From assembly GCA_963573315.1 (NCBI GenBank), contig OY752148.1, positions 2,037,263-2,101,262 on the forward strand: a DNA stretch of 64,000 nucleotides. The letters run 5' to 3'. The stretch's first letter is position 1, and each line of letters opens with the position of its first letter. The notes beneath the pieces are model-generated. The model had not been told where the DNA came from. It saw only the letters and a program-made list of their open reading frames with translations, and did no database searches. The translations under genes and the position numbers were made by a program. Positions 1-11,141 of the stretch are shown one piece after another. This DNA comes from Entomortierella parvispora. Taxonomy: Eukaryota > Mortierellomycota > Mortierellomycetes > Mortierellales > Mortierellaceae.

Positions 1-3000
1 CTTCCACGTCGTCGACACCGGGAACCCCTCATCTCACCAGTGGGTCGAATACTTCTGCTGAGCAGACCAGCTCAGGGCTTGAGACACGACAGGAGATGCA
101 AGATTCGTCAACTCCTCTTCACACACCACAGCTGGACATATTTTCTGATTTCGAGTCAACCGGACTGCAGGAGAGCCCCCTCGCACCTCCATCCAAGGAA
201 CTCAAACGACGATCATTTATTATCCCCGGTGCATTCCCGGGTCAGGAGGCACCATTGGAGGATGATTCTGTTGAAGCAGAGCCCGAGACCATGGTTGACC
301 AGGTTCCTATGTACGCTGCAGCAGAAGGCGACTCCTTGGCTGATGCTCATAACCCTATTTTGGAACAGGACCAGGACCCCGATGTCAGTCTTGGCGATTA
401 TTATGATCAAGACGGAGAAGATGAAGCCTCGTCGGACATAGAGCCCATAAGCACAGTGCCGACTAAGGCCTCGTCGTACGAGAAACCGTCCTATTTGGTG
501 GAGCCGCCGTTACCTCGATTTAACACTGCAGCCATTTCTGCCCCAGGCCGACACGTCAGAGCTGTTTCTCAGCCCCTGACCAGTCCAGGGACACGGGAGG
601 ATTTTTCAACGCCGTCAAAGAAGCTTGGCGAAACAGACATGCTCCAGATTGAGGTCCATCGTGTCACACCCTCGGTGAACATACGGCAATCCTCAGGGTT
701 TTCGAACAACAAGGCTAAAAGTGAGGCGGGTTCACAACAAGGAAGGACGTCGCCGTCTGTGCTGGCTGTAGCTACCGCTCCCCCATCAAAAACTGATGTC
801 AGGAAATCGGTGATATCTGCCATCACGTCTCCGCTCAAAGTGCCAACTACTGCCATCTTTACTATGGGCGATGTTTCCAAGGCACATGGCAAGGGTAGCT
901 CAAATTCTTCCGAGGCTTGGAATGCAACCATCAATAACACTATCGACTATAGCCGCTACAAAGAGGAGGTCTACGACTCGGATAATATCCGCCCGGATCC
1001 GCTCAAGAACACGAGTTCAAGACCGGTAGCAGTCAGTAAAGTGCCTGTTCCTCAGTCTGGAGACAGTCGAACTGGCACCCCTTCGAGATATCATCGTCAG
1101 GATTCGACCTCGCCCATTCAACAGACAACAGCTACGCGATATTTTGATGGATCCCATATAGCATCTTCTACCGCTGAGAGCGAATCACAGTACCAGCAAT
1201 CAAAATTGAAGACAGTACCTCCTCCACTTCCACCACCTCGCAACTCTAGGAGGCCTCGATCCAAGACCCTGAGCCGATATTCGTTCAACGAGACAACAGC
1301 TCAAACTGTGCAGCGTGCTCACACTACTGGGTCGACGCGTCCAACCGGAGAGACAGACATGCCGCATTCTAGATCTTCAAATTCGTCTCCTTTTCATGTT
1401 GCCCCCACCACGACAGCCGCAAACTTGCCAACCAGCATTGCTTATGAGAGTCCTGCAAGGGAATATATCATGGAGGAGATGGGATCTGAACAGGCAAGAA
1501 CATTCAATGAGGAAGATTACATTTATTGTCAAAACGACAAGGCCCGGTACAGCATTCACGGCGGCAGCAACCACGGAATCCGTTCGCAGTCTTCCTCAGG
1601 GTCTCTCGGTGGCGGTCGCATCGGACAGGCCTACGGTCCAGGAAACAGTGCATTTGACCCTCATCCGGAATGGTCTGACTATCCTCAGCAACAGCAGCAA
1701 GTTCCTCAGCAACAACATCAACGAAGCCAGCCAAACAGTGCCGAAATTATGACCTCAGGTCAATGGCAACATGTTGCTCATTCTGCGGTTCCTTCTACGA
1801 ATGAGGCTTCTTTAGTGGCTGCGCTACGCGATCAAATTGCGTCCTTGTCCTCGGAGCGTGATCAATTTTATCAGGAAGCAATGTTACTGCGTCAAAAGCA
1901 TGAGATGCTGACCAGTATTGTCAACACCATGGGAGTCGCTGTTGAGTCTATTCAAGCCCAGCAGCAGCAACAGGCTCAGCAGCAGCAACAGGTCCAGCAG
2001 CAGCAACATCAACAGCAGCAAATGCAAATGTCACAACAGATGCAGCTTCAAGGACATACTGAATATGGATCCCAGGCATCATCTCAGGAGCCGCCTCATG
2101 TTCAGCCTCGAAGACACCATGAGGATTATACAAACAATCGATACCATGAGCAGGCATCCATTGACTCGCAAATGAATGGACTTGAAGGTCTTGACCCGAC
2201 TACAGCCTACCAGCGGGATCAGTTTGAGCTTCAGCAACAACGGCAGCAACAACAGCAGCAGCAGCAACAATTGCTGGAGGAACCTCAACTTCAGCCACGT
2301 CGCAATCACTTTCACGATCTTGACCATCACAGTGCCAGGGTCCGTCAGCTATCAGACGAGTTTTCAATTCAGATGCCCCGGAATTCCGAAGAGTCGATGA
2401 GAAGCTATGGTGGTGGCGGTGGTGTCCAGGATCACTACCCGGATCCATCTCTCGCCATGACTACGATGCAACCAACGTACCCTGGTCCAATGGGAGGCGC
2501 CTCTGATAACTTGGCAGAGACATCCTTCATGGGCGATAACTCCTTCATGGGCGACACTTCTTTCCAGGGAGATTCCTCCTTCCATGGAGTGTATGATGCT
2601 CCTCAGCCAATGGACTTGCAGAATCTTCAGCAACAACAGCAAATGTCCAACATGTCGCTCCCACCGCAGCCGCTGAGCTTTGAGGAGGGCTATGACTTGA
2701 TTGTAACAGAGAGCGCGCCCGTCGAACAGATGAACGACATTGGTGGCTATTATCAGCAACAGCAATCCCAACAGCAGCAGGAAGACGACCAGATGCGAGG
2801 AAGCGGATTGACGCTCCAAGAATTGAAGCTTTTACATGGCCCGTCAGGAGGTGGGTATGCACCACAACGCGGATCTGCAGATTCAAGGTTCAGTGGAAGC
2901 CAAGCTAGTCAGGATGCATACCAGCTCATCGATGTGGTAACGACCCGACCCATGTCTGGATCTTCGTTGAGGCAACAACTTGATCCCCATCCCGATGTTG

Positions 3001-5156
3001 GATACAGTCAAGACCCGTCCGGGTATGGAAACTTTCCATCCCAGCCGATGCTGAAAGACCAACATCTGGAACAGCTTCGCGCTCGCTCAAGCTATGAGCA
3101 ACTGGGCACTGGGTCCAACAACTTGCGACGCCATCATTCCATGCATCAACCACTTGCACCACAGCAGTTCCAAGTCCAGCAGGTTTTCCCTCAACAACAT
3201 TATCCACCACCTCAGTTGCCGCCGTCAATGGGTCATCCTCCACAGAAATTGCATCAACCTAGACCACCTCCATGGGCGCCTCAACATCTGAAACGGTCCT
3301 CATCGTCCTCTATGATGACTCACCGGCGCTTACCCTCCAACCCTCAGGATATTCCGCCCTTGCCATCTCAGGGCTTGCTTCTCCTATCGTCCTCGACTTC
3401 GTTTATGGGTGAATCGCCCATGCTTTCGTCATTGGCCCTGGAGAGCTCTGTGGGAGCAGGATCTATGGCGCCATTATCGCTGCTGTCGAATGTTGTCCAG
3501 CGAGAAAAAGTCAGGATCGAAGGCAAGACTTCTTCTAAATACGGAGCTGCTGGATGGTCAGAGCGACCCTTCTCGCCTGTGCTTGCTAACTCGTCCAACG
3601 ACGAGGTTGAGGCACATGTGCCTTCTCTTGCAAGTGTGATGATGAACAACGACTCGTCTTCCTCCGCTACTGCAAACAGCCGTCTTCCTCCCCCAGTGCC
3701 GCCTTCTCGCAGTGTGACCAAGGACGATGCCAACAAGATTCGGCAGCAATTTGATAGCTATCTGGCGGACCCTAAACGCCGGAGCCGACATTTGGAAATG
3801 GAGGCCGAAGAATATAGGCAACTAAAGGAACGGGAGCAGGAAAGGGAAAGAGAACGGGAGAGAGTTATTCGGGAGAACGCAGCCGAATTGATATCCTTAA
3901 TTCAGAAGGAAGAGAGTGTGGATATCACGGATGTTGATTCAGATACAAGCGTTGATTCAGATGAGGAAGAGTACCCCAGCAACAAAAACAAGTCAGCTTT
4001 CCTGTCGACCTCTGCCCCTGACAGTTCAGGCGGTTGGGACCAGTACCAGAAACTGTTGCTGAAGACGGACATTGAGAAGCGAGAGAAAGAGGAGGTTGTT
4101 GAAGAGACAGAGCTAGATGGAGCCAGGCAACCCATGGCCTTGAGCAAGGTTGATGGTGTCGACCCAGAGTTTGAGATTGGAGCAACTGCAGAAACGACTA
4201 GTGTATCGACAGGTCTGTTGGGAAGGAGCAAGACGATCGCCAGTACTGGAATCAGCTCTAGAGCCGCCAAGGAAAACTCTTACAGAGCTCAGCCTCCTCC
4301 TCCACCTCCTTCTTCAGGTCAATCTCAGGGTTCTCAGCACCACTCGACTTCTTCGTCCACGTCGTCGTCTTCAAGTCAGTCAAAGAGCAGTAATCCGTTC
4401 TTGAACGCTGCTAACATCTCATCGTCAACTCCTCTGCAACAACAACCTCAGCTGCCATCCAAGGAAAAGTTACTCCGTCAACAATCGAGCTCTGGTAGTC
4501 TGCGATCCGTTGCCAGACTCAGTGAGCAGCTCCGTGGACCCGCCGCAGCCACTGCTTCCGTAGCTGATGACCAGAGTACTGCCACGACGCGACTCGGAAC
4601 AAAATCAACGGTATCAGGAGTGAGCCACTCTTCGCCGGCATCTGTTCCCCCTAAAACTGCAGCGGTACCTCTTGCGAATCCGAGACCAGCACCCACGCCA
4701 GTAGCGGCAGCAGCGGTGGTGGCAGGAACGGCATCCAATGGACAGCGTTCTACTCTCCCCTTGCCTCCTGCTACGCTTCCACGACCCCCAGTCTCGACAT
4801 TCAAGGCGTCTGCAACAGTGCCCCCATTGCCACAAGCCCAGGACCAATCCCCTGCTACGACATTAGTCGCTCAAACACACCATTACTCCTCCTCTTCGTC
4901 ATCCCTGTCAACAGGCACCCCCGTGTTTTCGTCCGTCCTGACTTCGACTCAGCAAGCCCTGTCCTCTTCTACCTCCAAGACCGTGGTGGATGAAGAAGGA
5001 GGTGATTGGGGATTACAGGCCAACCCTCCAAGACGGTACCATAGCGTCAAGATGGGAGGTATGACAGGTGGTGTGACAGGCGCGACGCGTCGTGTTATTG
5101 GACGTCCTGTCGAACGTGGACACGGAATTGAACGCGGACCGGAGGATTGTGTTTAA
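1..5156 (+). CDS. Large Q/S/P-rich protein, partial at 5' end
   Basis: The reading frame is open from the left window edge (first complete in-frame codon at base 3) to TAA at 5154-5156, so the first in-frame ATG at 96 is probably internal and the gene starts upstream. More than 1,700 residues are visible, almost all low complexity. There is a predicted coiled coil (about 1819-1950, heptad-like, rich in E/Q/R/L) leading into polyglutamine at about 1959-2040, a second polyQ at about 2230-2275, four imperfect copies of a seven-residue SFMGD-type repeat (about 2524-2598), and a strongly charged E/R segment at about 3720-3910 that should form a long helix. Pro-rich stretches (PPPLPPPR, PPPPPP) could bind SH3 or WW domains. 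No enzymatic domain is recognised. It looks like a scaffold or cortical/cytoskeletal regulator, but that is only an inference from composition. An AATAAA-like signal follows at about 5220. Confidence 0.85.
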   Translation, partial: STSSTPGTPHLTSGSNTSAEQTSSGLETRQEMQDSSTPLHTPQLDIFSDFESTGLQESPLAPPSKELKRRSFIIPGAFPGQEAPLEDDSVEAEPETMVDQVPMYAAAEGDSLADAHNPILEQDQDPDVSLGDYYDQDGEDEASSDIEPISTVPTKASSYEKPSYLVEPPLPRFNTAAISAPGRHVRAVSQPLTSPGTREDFSTPSKKLGETDMLQIEVHRVTPSVNIRQSSGFSNNKAKSEAGSQQGRTSPSVLAVATAPPSKTDVRKSVISAITSPLKVPTTAIFTMGDVSKAHGKGSSNSSEAWNATINNTIDYSRYKEEVYDSDNIRPDPLKNTSSRPVAVSKVPVPQSGDSRTGTPSRYHRQDSTSPIQQTTATRYFDGSHIASSTAESESQYQQSKLKTVPPPLPPPRNSRRPRSKTLSRYSFNETTAQTVQRAHTTGSTRPTGETDMPHSRSSNSSPFHVAPTTTAANLPTSIAYESPAREYIMEEMGSEQARTFNEEDYIYCQNDKARYSIHGGSNHGIRSQSSSGSLGGGRIGQAYGPGNSAFDPHPEWSDYPQQQQQVPQQQHQRSQPNSAEIMTSGQWQHVAHSAVPSTNEASLVAALRDQIASLSSERDQFYQEAMLLRQKHEMLTSIVNTMGVAVESIQAQQQQQAQQQQQVQQQQHQQQQMQMSQQMQLQGHTEYGSQASSQEPPHVQPRRHHEDYTNNRYHEQASIDSQMNGLEGLDPTTAYQRDQFELQQQRQQQQQQQQQLLEEPQLQPRRNHFHDLDHHSARVRQLSDEFSIQMPRNSEESMRSYGGGGGVQDHYPDPSLAMTTMQPTYPGPMGGASDNLAETSFMGDNSFMGDTSFQGDSSFHGVYDAPQPMDLQNLQQQQQMSNMSLPPQPLSFEEGYDLIVTESAPVEQMNDIGGYYQQQQSQQQQEDDQMRGSGLTLQELKLLHGPSGGGYAPQRGSADSRFSGSQASQDAYQLIDVVTTRPMSGSSLRQQLDPHPDVGYSQDPSGYGNFPSQPMLKDQHLEQLRARSSYEQLGTGSNNLRRHHSMHQPLAPQQFQVQQVFPQQHYPPPQLPPSMGHPPQKLHQPRPPPWAPQHLKRSSSSSMMTHRRLPSNPQDIPPLPSQGLLLLSSSTSFMGESPMLSSLALESSVGAGSMAPLSLLSNVVQREKVRIEGKTSSKYGAAGWSERPFSPVLANSSNDEVEAHVPSLASVMMNNDSSSSATANSRLPPPVPPSRSVTKDDANKIRQQFDSYLADPKRRSRHLEMEAEEYRQLKEREQERERERERVIRENAAELISLIQKEESVDITDVDSDTSVDSDEEEYPSNKNKSAFLSTSAPDSSGGWDQYQKLLLKTDIEKREKEEVVEETELDGARQPMALSKVDGVDPEFEIGATAETTSVSTGLLGRSKTIASTGISSRAAKENSYRAQPPPPPPSSGQSQGSQHHSTSSSTSSSSSQSKSSNPFLNAANISSSTPLQQQPQLPSKEKLLRQQSSSGSLRSVARLSEQLRGPAAATASVADDQSTATTRLGTKSTVSGVSHSSPASVPPKTAAVPLANPRPAPTPVAAAAVVAGTASNGQRSTLPLPPATLPRPPVSTFKASATVPPLPQAQDQSPATTLVAQTHHYSSSSSSLSTGTPVFSSVLTSTQQALSSSTSKTVVDEEGGDWGLQANPPRRYHSVKMGGMTGGVTGATRRVIGRPVERGHGIERGPEDCV

Positions 5157-5298
5157 AATCAATCTCGGGGACCGAAGACTATTGAAGACAAAACGGACAT
5201 TGGGTGGTCCGAAACATTGTAATAAAAATTGTACTTGTAGAAACAAAAGTGTGAAATGACAACAAAGCTTTTATTCCATCATTTGAGGTTCACGACGT

Positions 5299-6742
5299 TC
5301 ATCTACCTATTCCGATCGGTGAAGGGGTTTCCAATCGTGGCCAGGTCTCCCTCAACCAACGCTTGTCATTTTCTCCCTTGTAGTGGATCATCCAGTCGGC
5401 AAACCGGAGTCGGCGTAAACCTTTCAATGTATCCAATCCTTTCTCGATTTTTAAAAGTTCGATCGAACCGTTTTCATCTCTTGGCAAAAAGTGGGTCAAG
5501 GTCTCTAATCTCTTCAATTGGCTCAAGAGTGCTAGATACCTTTGCAAGACCAACGACCGAAAGGATGAATCCGCCGAAAGTGGCGTTAGTAAGAGTTCCA
5601 ATTTGAGCTCCTCCATGCCCAAACAGACCCAAGGTCGAGAGTCCTCCATGATCGCCTTGTCTACTACTCTTGTCGCCTTAAAAATCTCCAAGTTGGGCAT
5701 CTCACACAGCATCTGGTGAATCGCTTCTCCTGACAGTCGACGGCATCGTTCCAAGTTCAAAACCGTCAGCGTTTGTAGATGCGATGGCTGGGTCGTCCGA
5801 AGGATCATCCATAATTCATGGTCAAAATTGGTTGAAGCTAGGTCCAGACGCCGAAGTAGGGTCAGGGATCCCATCAAACGCCGAAAATGTCCGTTCCTAA
5901 AGATCATTTTCTTGAGCGCGATATCTTCCAATCTTTTCCCAAAGAGTGGATCGGCTTGAAGATAGTGAGCGAGCTGATCCATGGCTCTTTTCGGACCCCT
6001 TTCTACATCAGTCCAATGGAGTCGGACAAGGTTTGGGCATTGCCTCACGATCCAGGAACAGAATTCGGGTGTTCGCTGTCGGTGATGAAAGACGAGGTTC
6101 AAGTCTTTGATCTGATTAGGTCCATTGGACTGAGGCCAATCCATTGTTGTCGTGGAGCTTGTGGACAGCCAGCGTCGCAGTTGAGAGATACGGTTATCCT
6201 CCAGGGATACGGTATGGAGACCAGAGATGTTCAAATTGGCGGATCCATCGTTTCGAGTCCAGCACACGGTTTTGGTTTTGGTTTTTTAATGATAGAGACT
6301 CGAGTCGTGGACAATCGTTCAGGGCAGCCAAGAGGGCGTCATTCGCGTGTATGTTCATCTTTACTGATTTGAGCCACTCCTTGTGTCGACGGATAAATCT
6401 CACCAGAGTACCGACTTCTAAGGGTCCGTCCCAGATTGTGAAAAATTCCAAATGGACAAGTGCGTGGAACGTGGTGTCACCACAGAACAAGCTCATAGCT
6501 ACATGATAGTCAATGCTGAATCTTTGAATGAGGGTAGAATATTTTTGGATCTAATACAGGGTTTGCTTCCCAAAGTCTCCCTCTGAAGAGACCTCGATCG
6601 TCCCCCAAAACCAGGGGAGAAGCATGCAATGCCAGAGCTTGGAAACATGAAAACATCTCACCAGCGAGTCGCGGCTCAAGAATGGACCGAGGGAGTCAAC
6701 TATCTCTGGAATATCAAGCGGGTGCGTCTTTGGGCATTCCAT
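5299..6742 (-). pseudogene. F-box/LRR array copy A, broken
   Basis: This is the first of six tandem minus-strand copies. It begins at ATG 6742 with the array's signature MEC-x-K-x-x-P-L-D-x-P-E-I F-box, and homology runs to the stop at 5299. Two lesions are visible when it is compared with the intact copies at 13031 and 16075: an in-frame TAG at 6551-6553, after which the same frame continues with recognisable homology, and a frameshift near 6220 that moves the LRR part into another frame. The C-terminal 300 residues keep the LRR-like repeats and the conserved RPWVCLG and LPRDE motifs. F-box/LRR proteins are normally substrate receptors of SCF (Skp1-Cullin-F-box) ubiquitin ligases. This copy should encode no full receptor unless the lesions are sequencing errors. 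Confidence 0.8.
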
Positions 6743-6970
6743 GATGTCGATCCTCGAACTTGAGATTGTAGCGAATGTGATGAACGGAAAGTGAGTGGTG
6801 ACCGTGACGGGCGCTCAAATCCTTGCAAGTCTCTTTGAGGTCCGTGCATCAATGGAGATGCCCTGACCTTTTGCCTTGTTCTCTTCTAATCTGTTTGCAC
6901 ACCTCGTTTCCACAGCTCGTTTCCACAAACACTAATTGGCACATCATGGAGGGGAATAAAAAATGGGTGA
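6743..6970. other. Intergenic, 5' flank of copy A
   Basis: No gene is seen. The bases next to copy A (GATCGACATCATG, read on the minus strand) match the leader found immediately before the start codon of the other F-box array copies. A short direct repeat (CTCGTTTCCACA, twice) lies near 6905-6925. Confidence 0.5.
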
Positions 6971-7023
6971 ACAGATTTATGTGAAGGACCCACAAGTGAA
7001 GGGGTGTTCATTTATGTGAAGTC
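6971..7023 (+). repeat. Left inverted repeat of the CRN segment
   Basis: This 53-bp terminal repeat contains two internal copies of ATTTATGTGAAG separated by an AAGTGAAGGGG block, an arrangement like transposase-binding subterminal repeats. Its partner is 11142-11194 in inverted orientation. Confidence 0.8.
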
Positions 7024-7246
7024 AAAAAGCGACTGATAAGCCACCTCTCAATACTGTATGTGAGAAGATCTGTTCTGCTCCTCAAAAAAAAAGAGAGCAC
7101 CGTCCTTGGTCATTCCGTTCCCATCACTAGGACGCTTCCTCTCTCTTCTCTAATCAAGAAATCAGTCGACATTGTCGTCCATCGACCATCGACCATCCCA
7201 GGTAATCCGTCGCCCTGTCTTTCGTTGTTCAACACCGCAATGATGC

Positions 7247-9259
7247 ATGTTTGCACGATTCACCCCCCTTTCTGCTCCAGCCTTAGGTTTTATTCCAGAG
7301 ACTCCTCCACGGCCTCTGCCGACTCTTTGCACCCCATCGTATCAAGGAAATGATTGTGGAGATACATCTGACAACAAGGAAGAGGCACATTGGTGGTTGC
7401 ATGTACCGGCTGCGATATCAGATGTTCTCGCCAAGGCCAACTACCGCAGCAGCCTCTGTGCCGAGCTTCTGAATGTGGTAACGCAAGTCAAGGCAGCTCT
7501 GACGACACAGGCTTATTGGTAGAAAGATCCTGAAGTTTGCAAAGCAACGGCAACTGGAGTTTCATGTAAAGAGAGCCTCTATAACTTGTTTGACCGCGTT
7601 CTAGGATATAATGGTCAGAGAACCGGTCAGTTTTATTTGCGATGGATGTAGACATAGGCAATCGGATGCTCTTGCAACCTCTCCCTAACAAGACGCTCCA
7701 CGACATCATGCAGGACTATAAAGAACTGCACCCAATGCACGTCCTGAATCTTGTTGCAAAGGGGGCTGGTCAAGACTTGAGATCAGCCACTGTCATCTTA
7801 GTGGTGTATGGATTGCAGACCTTCATGATAAATCCCGAGGATGGCCACAACAAAGACTCGGTCTTCTATCGCGCTTTGACAAACATCGGGGATCTCGCGT
7901 TTAGGAACATGTTTCTGATGGTATGCTGCACCGCGATTATTACCACTCCGGTCGATAGAGCGTTGGCGTACACTCATCGGAAACGGGTCGTCTTGCCTGT
8001 CGCCTCACTAGAGCCTCCGTATAGCGACCAGGATGGCTTGTCTACGCCGGTCTTTGATGTGGATGATCATAGTATTAAGGTGCTTGTGACCGACTGTGGA
8101 GGCCATGGGAGAGCCCTGGAGTCTTTGCAGCAGGCTCTTCGGGCAACAAACAAGGACTTCAATGTCGAATCGCTGATGAATAGCCTACACAGCAGTCTTA
8201 GAGATCTCTACTCGGAAGCACTTACAATTCCTTCCTCGACAGCTCAAGCCTTGGCATGAGCGATACTTACCCGGACTTACTTGGACCCCGACAAACCACT
8301 TCCAGGAACTGATAGATTGCCCGGAGAGCTTGCCATTCCAGGTTTAATCCGGTATGAGCAGCCAAATGGTCTCTGGAGGATATCTTACCGCGCCTTACAT
8401 CTGGCTGTGGCTCTTTTCATACCAGCCAAGAGAAGACGCGGATCCTCTCCTTGCCAACTGGCGTTTCTGCGACTACCCAGATCTCAAGTCAAAGATGGAT
8501 CCAAGATCGCTACGGGGAGCTCAATTTTGGCAACACTTTGAGCATTTTGTTGCAATCTTTCGCTGCCTCAAGTCTAGGGTGTTGGAGGATGGCGAATCCA
8601 CTACGATCTCGGCAATCCATACAGGTGCTCGTTTGCATGGCAACATCAGATTTACAAATCATCTCCTAAAGGTAGCCGTCTCCTCTCATCATGTCGATAC
8701 CAAGTTCACGGGTTATCGACAATCAGCTTTTAATATTCATTGTGAGCACGAGACGTTGAATGTCCGTGATGGTGAACACTGTATTATCAATGCACCGTCA
8801 GCACCTTACGGCGATAGTTTCACCAGACTGGATACACCATACATTCAAACAGAGGTCCACCACTGCAAGCTGATAGCCGTTGGCGGTGTGATCGATTACC
8901 AAGCGGAAAGGCAGAAGGCTGCATCCCGGAAGGATTTCTTCATGATGTTCACCTCCAAAAGTTGGCCCGACGTTGAGCATCCACCGCTTTCAGGGATCGT
9001 GGACGGATCAAACTGGGTACAATACTTTGGCCCATTTGCCAGCAGGGCGTTCGTTTTTGCCATAACTGGTGCCCTCGATATCAATCTTGCACCACGCAAA
9101 GACCTCAAGCGAATGCGCGGCGTCGATGAAAAGGAAGCTGATTTGATTGTCCGCGAAAGAACCAAGAGGAGGTTTGACAGCTATGAGGACGCTGCCCAGA
9201 GACTCCACGGCGTGGGCGAGACTTTACTCAAGAGATTCAAGTTCCCACGGACTACATAG
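7247..9259 (+). pseudogene. Crinkler (CRN)-like effector C-terminal region with HhH tail, decayed
   Basis: From memory, the translated pieces match the C-terminal part of Crinkler-type proteins known from oomycetes, chytrids, Glomeromycotina and Mortierella: HPMHVLNLVAKGAGQDLR, TDCGGHGRALESL, WRFCDY and FWQHFEHFVA-type blocks in family order. Homology is spread over several frames. One piece (from 7247) ends in TAG at 7520-7522. The next about 110 bases need at least two frame changes. The main piece (7642-8259) ends in TGA, yet homology continues past it and then shifts frame near 8360 into 8354-9259. The expected N-terminal targeting region and P-loop NTPase are not visible. The last about 60 residues (DINLAPRKDLKRMRGVDEKE, then R..FDSYEDA and GVGETLL) have the spacing of a ComEA-like double helix-hairpin-helix, suggesting DNA binding. 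Only fragments should be produced. Confidence 0.7.
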
Positions 9260-9522
9260 TGTGGATAGTCGGGTCATTGAGTTGCCTACTTTCCTCCTAC
9301 AACAACCAGCACTTTTTGCGTATAGCGCTCTATTCTCTCTTCTGTCTTACACTGTCTATTCTTGATCCCCCTCCCAGGGTCTCTATCTGTGAGGACCTCT
9401 CCTTTGGATTTTTTTAGGAAGAAGAGGGAGTTGAAACCGGCAGAATTTTCATGACCAAGGAACTAATAAAAGATTTTCGATTTTATAATCCAGATCGCCG
9501 GTCCTCGGTGTGAAAACCGCGA
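9260..9522. other. 3' flank of the CRN-like pseudogene
   Basis: No gene is seen. An AATAAA-like AACTAATAAAAG lies near 9460 and may be a remnant polyadenylation signal. Confidence 0.4.
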
Positions 9523-10400
9523 CGCACCTGGTCCAGCGTGCGAGCAATAGCTTTTTACTAATCAACATTACTGTTCAAAGTCGATGGTCACCTGCTAGTT
9601 AACGTCAGATCAGTAGAATGGCTCCAGACCAGGTCACCCAATGCCCAGCTGCAGCCCATGCAATGAAAGAACAACTTCTATTGTTATCCCAAGTGATGCC
9701 TTTCCCCTCTGTGCTGGCACCAGGGTCCAAGTCTACACTTCTTCAGGAGGTCCGCCAAACACACGGATCTTTGAGAGTCCGAGATGAGCATACGCTTTTC
9801 GACGATGAAACACAGTGCACCTGGGTCCAAGTCTACACTTCTTCACGAGGTCCGCCAAACACACGGATCTTTGAGATTCCGAGATGAGCATACGCTTCTC
9901 GACGATGAAACACAGTGCACCTGGTCCAGCGCGCCGATGATGACCTTTCCGTAGTTGACATCCCTGTCCAAGGCTGGATCACCGGACGCTAGAATAGTTT
10001 TGGGCGAGGGATGGGTCTGAAGGGCGATCGAGCTTGGACGGGTTGAGCAAAAAATGAATCTTTTGACATTTTGATGCTCCTCGACGAGGGGAACGCAGTA
10101 CACTTGGTACCTCATGCATGCGATGACTTTTTATTATTCAACATTGCATTGCTGTCCAAGGGAAGATCACTTGACTTTATGAAAGGATCGAGCGGGTAGC
10201 TGAATCGAGAATCGCGTGGTTTTTCTAGGATGACCCAAATCGATACTCCTTCTTGATGAGAGATATCCAAAAAAACTGGATCACACGCACGTGCAATGAC
10301 TTTTCCCTAGACGACACTGCTATTCAAAGTCAAAGGCCCACCTGGTACCTACGGTAAGATCGAGTGAGGATTTGGATCAGAGAATTGGTCGACTTCTCTC
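9523..10400. repeat. Four degenerate copies of a roughly 180-bp repeat
   Basis: Diverged units start near 9523, 9917, 10099 and 10275. Each has a CACCTGGTCCAG- or CACTTGGTAC-like opening, then a C/GATGAC(C/T)TTT block, a TT(C/G)A(C/A)AT...CTGTCCAA/TTCAAAG block, and a GATCACC/GATCG tail. Spacing is about 394, 182 and 176 bp; the larger first gap also contains the 100-bp tandem duplication. ATTTTCGATTTTATAATC and ATCTTCGATTTTAATCAA flank the cluster near 9472 and 10424. No coding potential is recognised; one small ORF (9618-9887) is made of these repeats and is probably not a gene. Confidence 0.6.
9723..9922. repeat. 100-bp perfect-period tandem duplication
   Basis: Two adjacent 100-bp copies (9723-9822 and 9823-9922) begin GGGTCCAAGTCTACACTTCT and differ at only about three positions. 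The similarity shows a recent duplication inside the older, diverged repeat cluster. Confidence 0.9.
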
Positions 10401-11141
10401 AACAATGGGTGAAAGATGAAAGATCTTCGATTTTAATCAAGGGCAGGCAGTGAAGAGCAAGGTTGTCATTGTGTTGGTTGCTTGATGAGACGTGACAGGC
10501 GCCACCAAATGTGCAGCGTCAGTATGCTCTATTCCAGTCATTCGGTCCCTTGTCCCCTCTTCGGGCTTTATGTCGGTTAAAGACAAAGCACCGACAAGAA
10601 TAATAAAAACAGTATGGTTTATTGCGAGTTGCAGATCGTGGGGAAAAGATAACAGGTTCTGATTGAAAAGCCTGCCTTGTTCACCAATTACGTCCGCATT
10701 TTGATCTCATATTCTATTCCTTTGTCCACTTTTGTTGCCTTCACCAAGTCCTCGAAATGTTGGACACGGTATCTCATTTGCCATTTGAAGGCGAATTTAG
10801 AGAAGTCAGTAGGAAATGGTCTTTGAAGCAAGTAATAGACATTGTGTCGCGTAAAGCTTTGCAGTGTGGGTGTTGCAGATTGTCATTCTTTCTCCTGTAA
10901 CTTGTGATCCGACCTGGTTCTGGTACAGGCGGTGTGATGTATGGTCATCTTGAGCGTACTTCCTCGACTTGAGTACCAGTATCCTAATTCTAGAGCCCCA
11001 GCGTCCTGATTCCGGTGAGACAGCTCGACGATCTCTAAGCAATCAAGTGCAAAGCAAAGAGTTGTTGGTGGACTTCGAAAGGCGATTGGGTCGTCGCAGG
11101 TGGTCCTGTAAGGGGTCCTCGTTGGACGGTCGTGGTGTTTC
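10400..11141. other. Non-coding part of the inverted-repeat segment
   Basis: No supportable gene. The short ORFs on the minus strand here run through the right inverted repeat and show no conserved motif. An AATAAAAAC signal lies near 10603. Confidence 0.4.
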
